From Candidatus Gastranaerophilales bacterium (lineage in GTDB: Bacteria > Cyanobacteriota > Vampirovibrionia > Gastranaerophilales > Gastranaerophilaceae): DNA of 57,354 nucleotides. The notes under the pieces were generated by a model that did no database searches, was not told where the DNA came from, and saw only the letters and a list, made by a program, of their open reading frames with translations. How positions within the stretch are numbered: position 1 is the stretch's first letter; each line of letters starts with the position of its first letter. The position numbers and the translations under genes were made by a program. Shown in pieces: positions 53,254-57,354 of this stretch. The stretch is taken from positions 1 to 57,354 of the forward strand of contig CALUVG010000014.1 of assembly GCA_944324165.1 (NCBI GenBank), written 5' to 3'.

Positions 53254-55113
53254 ATGAAAAAAATCATTGTTTTTCTAATTTTAATATTAGCATTTATCTT
53301 GAACTTTTGCCCGAAAGCCTTTTGTGCAGAAGTATTTAAAATCACTTCTGCAAATTTTGATACGGCAAATTCAATAGTTATTCTAACTGCAAAAGATACT
53401 GTCAGTACTGAAAATATTATGAAAGATATCAAATTAATAAAACTTGATAATCCATCAAGAGCTTATTTTGATATTGATTCTGCTATATTAACTATCCCCA
53501 AACAAGACTGGACACTTAACACCGGCGGCATTAGACAGGTTAAAATAAATCAGTTTACGACAAATCCTAATGTTGTAAGATGTGTTCTATATTTTAATGA
53601 TGACTATAACCCTGATAATTTGAAATTTTATAGGATAAAAAATAATATTATTATAAAAGCAAAAAATAATAATTTTAGCAGTGATTATTTTCAACAAATA
53701 TATCGCGATGAACACACTTCTTCAAGTGACTTTTATGAAGCCTTAACTGTTACATATCCTGTTATTGAGCCAACAAATCCACCAAGTGTAGTAACTCAGA
53801 TTCAACAGGCTTTCGATACTGCAGTGGCACCAAAATTGGATTCAACACCTCAAAGTAAAATTGAAAAAAAATCACTGAAATTAAATACTCAATTTTATAT
53901 GAGCAATGTTACGGTAAAACCCTATGGGATACTAATAAATGGATTTGGGTCTGCTGCAATTGAAAAACCAATGATTTTGCAAAATCCTACAAGAATAGTA
54001 TATGATATCCCCAACGCTTTAACCTCTCAAACAATCCGCAACAAGGAATTTAAAATAAATGAAACAGAAACCGCTAAAATCGGACAATTTGAAATGAACA
54101 AAGCACGTATAGTTATTACAACTAACGATGTCAATAATTATATACCTATTTTTTCAAGCGATAACCAGTCATTACTTCTTGCAAATGCTCAAAAACTCGA
54201 CAAAACAGCACTTTTCACAAATACAAGTGATGTCATTGCATACGATAAAGAAAGATTAAATGATCAGACAAACTCAATGATTTTATCTTTTTCTCATCCT
54301 GTTGTACCAGGAATAGAAAGAAAAAACAATTGCTTGAACATATATTTATATAATGTTTCCAAATACAGTGAAGAATTATTTAAATCAGAATATTCAAATT
54401 CAGTATTCGCAAATGCTAAAATAACTCTTATGCCGCAAGTAGGATTGATTTTATCTATTCCACTGGAAAATGATTCGCTCGTAAATACTTATCTCGGGGC
54501 AGACGGAAAAACAATAAAGATAAAAGTTAAAGGCGTCAAAAAAGTAGTTAAACAACCGGCAGTTTCTCAGCATAACGGAGTCAAAACCGTTGTTATAGAT
54601 GCAGGTCATGGCGGCTCTGATTACGGGGCTATCAGAAACTCCATAAATGAGAAAGATATTACTCTGGATGTAGCTAAAAGATTAAAAACGTTATTAACCC
54701 AAAAGGGCTATAATGTTATTATGACCAGAGACACAGATAAATATTTGTCTTTGCAGGAACGATGCGATATAACAGAAACGGCTAATGCTGATATTTTTGT
54801 CAGTATTCATGTGAATTCAAGTGTTAAGCCTGAAATTACCGGCATTGAAACTCACTATTATCATCAGGAAAGTCTTGCCCTTGCACAAACTGTTCATGCC
54901 GCAATTGCAAGTAACATCAAATCAAATAACCGCGGCTTGTTTAAGTCAAAATTCTATGTTATAAATCATACTAATGTACCGGCAATACTCTGTGAAATAG
55001 GATTCATTTCAAATGACTCAGAAAGATCTCAGCTTAATGGAGATAAAAGAAAGCAGGACACAGCAAAAGCAATTATGGAAGGAGTGAATAACTATTTCAA
55101 GCAGCAACACTAA
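53254..55113 (+). CDS. amiC: exported N-acetylmuramoyl-L-alanine amidase with AMIN-like domains
   Basis: The 619-residue protein starts with a signal peptide (MKKIIVFLILILAFILNFCP, ending near CAE). An AMIN-type beta domain follows (about 28-140), a linker, a second beta-rich region (about 210-430) and the Amidase_3 catalytic domain (about 444-617): VVIDAGHGGSDYGAI, INEKDITLDVAKRLK, FVSIHVNSS and ILCEIGFISN supply the zinc His/Glu and catalytic Glu. It cuts the amide between MurNAc and the stem peptide at cell separation. I chose ATG 53254, with AGGA 9 nt upstream, over ATG 53236, because it gives a clean signal peptide. murI overlaps its end. Confidence 0.93.
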   Translation: MKKIIVFLILILAFILNFCPKAFCAEVFKITSANFDTANSIVILTAKDTVSTENIMKDIKLIKLDNPSRAYFDIDSAILTIPKQDWTLNTGGIRQVKINQFTTNPNVVRCVLYFNDDYNPDNLKFYRIKNNIIIKAKNNNFSSDYFQQIYRDEHTSSSDFYEALTVTYPVIEPTNPPSVVTQIQQAFDTAVAPKLDSTPQSKIEKKSLKLNTQFYMSNVTVKPYGILINGFGSAAIEKPMILQNPTRIVYDIPNALTSQTIRNKEFKINETETAKIGQFEMNKARIVITTNDVNNYIPIFSSDNQSLLLANAQKLDKTALFTNTSDVIAYDKERLNDQTNSMILSFSHPVVPGIERKNNCLNIYLYNVSKYSEELFKSEYSNSVFANAKITLMPQVGLILSIPLENDSLVNTYLGADGKTIKIKVKGVKKVVKQPAVSQHNGVKTVVIDAGHGGSDYGAIRNSINEKDITLDVAKRLKTLLTQKGYNVIMTRDTDKYLSLQERCDITETANADIFVSIHVNSSVKPEITGIETHYYHQESLALAQTVHAAIASNIKSNNRGLFKSKFYVINHTNVPAILCEIGFISNDSERSQLNGDKRKQDTAKAIMEGVNNYFKQQH

Positions 55114-55897
55114 AAATTTACCCGTAGCTTTTTTTGATTCCGGAGTTGGCGGTTTAACCGTTTTTGAAAAACTTAAAAAACTTCTTCCGGATGAAAATTA
55201 TTTGTACTTTGGCGATACCCAAAATATGCCTTATGGTGAGAAAACAGAAGAACAATTAATTGAATTTGCCGATAAAATCTTCAAGTTTTTTGAACGCAAA
55301 CAAGTAAAAGCTGTTGTTATGGCATGTAATACAACATCTGCCGTGACTTATGACAAATTAAAAGACAGATATGATTTTAAGATATATCCAATAATTCAGT
55401 CTGTAACCGGTATTCTTGCGTCATTACCAATAAAAAGACTCGGAGTATTCGCGACCCCTGCAACCATTAATACCGGTATCTACTCAAAAGAAATTCACAA
55501 AATAAACCCGGAAATGAAAGTTTTTGGAATGGATTGTCCTCAGTGGGTAAAAATTGTCGAAGGCAAATTGGAAAACTTAAAAGAAAGTCAAGCTATTATT
55601 TTTAACAACCTTGAAACTATGTTAAAAAATAATCCTGATAAAATCGTCTTAGGATGCACTCATTATCCTTTTTTGCTGCCTGTCTTAACGCAAATTGCGC
55701 CTGAAGACTTATTTATTGATCCGGCGATTTATTTTGCAGACTTTATCAAATCTGATTTAATGAAAAATGATTTATTAAATAATGATAATAAAAAGCCTAT
55801 TGAAAAATTTTATGTAAGTTCTGCGCCCGAAAATTTTAAACAAGCCGGTGCCATGTTTTATGAAATAAATCAGATACCTGAATTAATAAGTTTATAA
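55094..55897 (+). CDS. murI: glutamate racemase with non-canonical start codon
   Basis: The enzyme makes D-glutamate for peptidoglycan. The family's N-terminus is present (LPVAFFDSGVGGLTVFEKL), with both catalytic cysteines in ACNTTSAVTYD and LGCTHYPFLLP. No ATG, GTG or TTG lies upstream of this N-terminus in frame: an in-frame TGA ends at 55087, and codons from 55088 on are ATA, ACT, ATT, TCA. AAGGAG at 55079-55084 sits 9 nt before ATT 55094, which I take as the start (267 residues). The TTG at 55202 would delete the DSGVGG active-site loop. The gene overlaps amiC by 20 nt. Confidence 0.85.
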   Translation: MSSSNTKNLPVAFFDSGVGGLTVFEKLKKLLPDENYLYFGDTQNMPYGEKTEEQLIEFADKIFKFFERKQVKAVVMACNTTSAVTYDKLKDRYDFKIYPIIQSVTGILASLPIKRLGVFATPATINTGIYSKEIHKINPEMKVFGMDCPQWVKIVEGKLENLKESQAIIFNNLETMLKNNPDKIVLGCTHYPFLLPVLTQIAPEDLFIDPAIYFADFIKSDLMKNDLLNNDNKKPIEKFYVSSAPENFKQAGAMFYEINQIPELISL

Positions 55898-55902
55898 ACG
55901 AA

Positions 55903-55936
55903 AAGAGTGCGACATATAACCTCGCACTCTTGTTTT
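55903..55936. terminator. bidirectional terminator after murI
   Basis: AAGAGTGCGA (55903-55912) and TCGCACTCTT (55922-55931) form a perfect 10-bp stem, followed by GTTTTAT and preceded by A-rich sequence. Confidence 0.87.
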
Positions 55937-55953
55937 ATATATTATTCCAACAA

Positions 55954-57354
55954 TTACATATTTTCTTTAATAATTGCTTTGTATTTATTTCTCAATGCGG
56001 TTACAACCTGTGGTACTTGTTCGTTCAAAAGTTTTATTTCTTCATCAGTGAAATCACTTTTTTTGTACCCCGGATTGTTGCCGGCAAGAGACTGTAGTTT
56101 AGGATTTTTAATGCCGAATTCATTACCGACTTTTAGTAGTTTTTTCAGTACAGGATCCATATATTCTCTGCCCAGTCCAAACCCCCATTCATTATTTACA
56201 TATTCAAATAAAGGTTCTTTTGGAGACAATCTCTGGAATCCTTCGAGAACATCCACAACATTATCTTCTTTAATTTTACTAAGCATTTCTTCTGTTATGT
56301 CGTTGTCACTATACCATCTAAGTTGTTTATACAAATCATCGGCAAGTTTACAAGATTTCAGGTTGCCTTGTGCATCAAAGGTTGTACCATCATCTTTCTC
56401 ATATCCGGTTATTTTGCCTTTTGCATCATATTGAGGTTTGAATGTCTGATGACTTATCATGTCTTCACGCAGCTCTGCAACTTGATCAAGATTATTATCT
56501 TTAAACTGTTTCAGTACAACATAGGCATTATTAGGGTAAGTTTTTGCAATTGACATAACCTTTGTTGTGTCACCATCACGGTAAACGGTTGTTGTTGTAT
56601 AGCCGTCTCTATAAGTTTGCAAAGTATCAATTTTATTCAAATCGCCATCTCTATAGGTAATTGTTTTGACTTTTTTACCATTGACAAATTCAGAACGTTC
56701 AGAAATAAGCGGTTGTCTTATGAAATTTGCCGTATCAAATTTTTCGCCGTTCTTTAAGCGTTCGCTCATTATTCTGTTTTTCTGTTCTTCACTGTAACAT
56801 TTAACTTCACGGAATATTACGCCGTCACGATAGCCTCTTTGTACTGCAATTTTACGTGGATTAGTATCATAATATTCTTTTTCCATATAAATGACACCAT
56901 TTTTATATTCTTTATCATAATAACGACGTGATACTAACTGTTCTCCCTCTGTATTTACAGCATCGGATGGATAAGCCGCTTCATGAGTTTTTATACCATT
57001 TTTATAAGTCATGATAACATTTCTGCCCTGGCTGTCTTTGTAAGTTAGTTTATTTCCGTTAACAGTATATTTAATACCTTGTTCATCAAGTTGTTTTTTA
57101 GTTTTGGTAAGGGTATTAACTTTCGGATCTTTTACATCGACAGACCCCTGTACATCACCGGCATTCTTCTTATCTTCGTCATTAATAACTTTGCCTGTAG
57201 GCTCTTTCGGTGTAGCTGATACTGCCGGAGTCTCTTCTTTGCCTTTGACATCCTTATCTTTTGGTGCGGTTGGCGCAGCCGGAGTTTCTTCTTCACCTTT
57301 GACATCTTTATCTTTTGGTGCGGTTGGCGCAGCCGGAGTTTCTTCTTCACCTTT
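55954..57354 (-). CDS. repeat protein with Pro-rich and YRDG repeats, 5' end beyond window
   Basis: The frame stays open to the window edge, so the N-terminus is missing; 466 residues are visible. It begins with at least two 18-residue repeats (KGEEETPAAPTAPKDKDV) and a third decayed copy, then a linker (KVNTLTKTKKQLDEQGIKYT) and a beta-rich part with short repeats around YKNG, YRDG and TYRDGDLNK, like the MORN/YwqK-type or YD-like repeats. The C-terminus is helical (FTDEEIKLLNEQVPQVVTAL). It is probably a surface or secreted protein; no membrane segment is visible. An ATG at 57012 is internal and not the true start. Confidence 0.75.
   Translation of the reverse strand, partial: KGEEETPAAPTAPKDKDVKGEEETPAAPTAPKDKDVKGKEETPAVSATPKEPTGKVINDEDKKNAGDVQGSVDVKDPKVNTLTKTKKQLDEQGIKYTVNGNKLTYKDSQGRNVIMTYKNGIKTHEAAYPSDAVNTEGEQLVSRRYYDKEYKNGVIYMEKEYYDTNPRKIAVQRGYRDGVIFREVKCYSEEQKNRIMSERLKNGEKFDTANFIRQPLISERSEFVNGKKVKTITYRDGDLNKIDTLQTYRDGYTTTTVYRDGDTTKVMSIAKTYPNNAYVVLKQFKDNNLDQVAELREDMISHQTFKPQYDAKGKITGYEKDDGTTFDAQGNLKSCKLADDLYKQLRWYSDNDITEEMLSKIKEDNVVDVLEGFQRLSPKEPLFEYVNNEWGFGLGREYMDPVLKKLLKVGNEFGIKNPKLQSLAGNNPGYKKSDFTDEEIKLLNEQVPQVVTALRNKYKAIIKENM
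57247..57354 (-). repeat. 54-bp tandem repeat within the coding region
   Basis: Two 54-bp units at 57247-57300 and 57301-57354 differ at one or two positions and encode the same 18 residues. A third, more diverged unit precedes them at about 57193-57246. The array continues past the window edge. Near identity of the DNA indicates recent expansion or slippage. Confidence 0.85.

Noticed and set aside
55202-55897. murI starting at TTG 55202
   Set aside because: That start would remove the DSGVGG loop and the first strand of the active site, which are encoded in frame just upstream.
57132-57350. Lys/Arg/Gln-rich 72-codon frame
   Set aside because: It is another reading frame of the tandem-repeat coding region; the frame encoding KGEEETPAAPTAPKDKDV continues into the long gene.

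Overview
The window looks like chromosomal DNA from a non-photosynthetic relative of Cyanobacteria, most likely an A+T-rich gut Vampirovibrionia/Melainabacteria (Gastranaerophilales-like) bacterium. This is an inference. It rests on pseudopilins with an A|FTLAEVLITLAIIG processing motif, atpD-atpC standing apart from the other ATP synthase genes (as in cyanobacteria), a PBS-lyase-type HEAT-repeat protein, and a large share of lineage-specific proteins. The standard code applies: TGA is a normal stop, often overlapping the next start.

Layout. 1-462: repeat-rich intergenic DNA. 0.46-5.5 kb: lysS, then a TPR / phosphoesterase / MBL-fold / TPR operon. 5.6-11.2 kb (minus): HEAT protein, PAS-GAF histidine kinase, sigma-70 factor, rlmB, nadA. 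11.3-13.8 kb: a GspL/GspM-like (PilMN/PilO-like) pair. 13.8-16.4 kb (minus): radical SAM protein, comF and unknowns. 16.5-19.5 kb: atpD, atpC and two half-size ChrA transporters. 19.5-22.1 kb: yifB/comM and a divergent GT9 glycosyltransferase. 22.2-24.6 kb: two pseudopilin genes, each divergent from a small XRE regulator. 24.7-34.4 kb: lysC, TPR protein, histidine kinase, degenerate kinase, MalK-type ATPase, valS. 34.5-37.2 kb: unknown, rpsA, third pseudopilin/XRE pair. 37.4-42.4 kb: a block of unknown proteins with internal paralogy. 42.7-52.0 kb (minus): an eight-gene surface-glycan operon containing phosphonate biosynthesis genes. 52.06-52.84 kb: a perfect 26-bp inverted repeat 138 bp apart beside a FimB/FimE-sized tyrosine recombinase. 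53.0-57.35 kb: tRNA-Arg(ACG), AmiC-like amidase, murI, and a repeat protein cut by the window edge.

The most interesting unit is 42.6-52.9 kb. PEP mutase fused to a cytidylyltransferase, and phosphonopyruvate decarboxylase fused to an iron alcohol dehydrogenase, predict 2-hydroxyethylphosphonate and a CMP-activated form of it. A TagB/F-like transferase, a GT8-GT4 fusion, GalE and a GT2 predict its placement on a surface glycan. The inverted repeat immediately upstream, with its neighbouring recombinase, looks like an invertible switch, so the coat may be phase-variable. No promoter of clear strength was identified in the segment, so the ON orientation is not known.

Two further patterns recur. 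Three pseudopilin genes each share an intergenic region with a divergent XRE gene, and each region has a 17-bp-spaced promoter overlaid by its own repeat motif. Six genes lack a clear ribosome-binding site and have a -10 hexamer ending exactly 6 nt before the start codon, suggesting leaderless mRNAs. No insertion sequence, CRISPR array, prophage or rRNA gene was seen.
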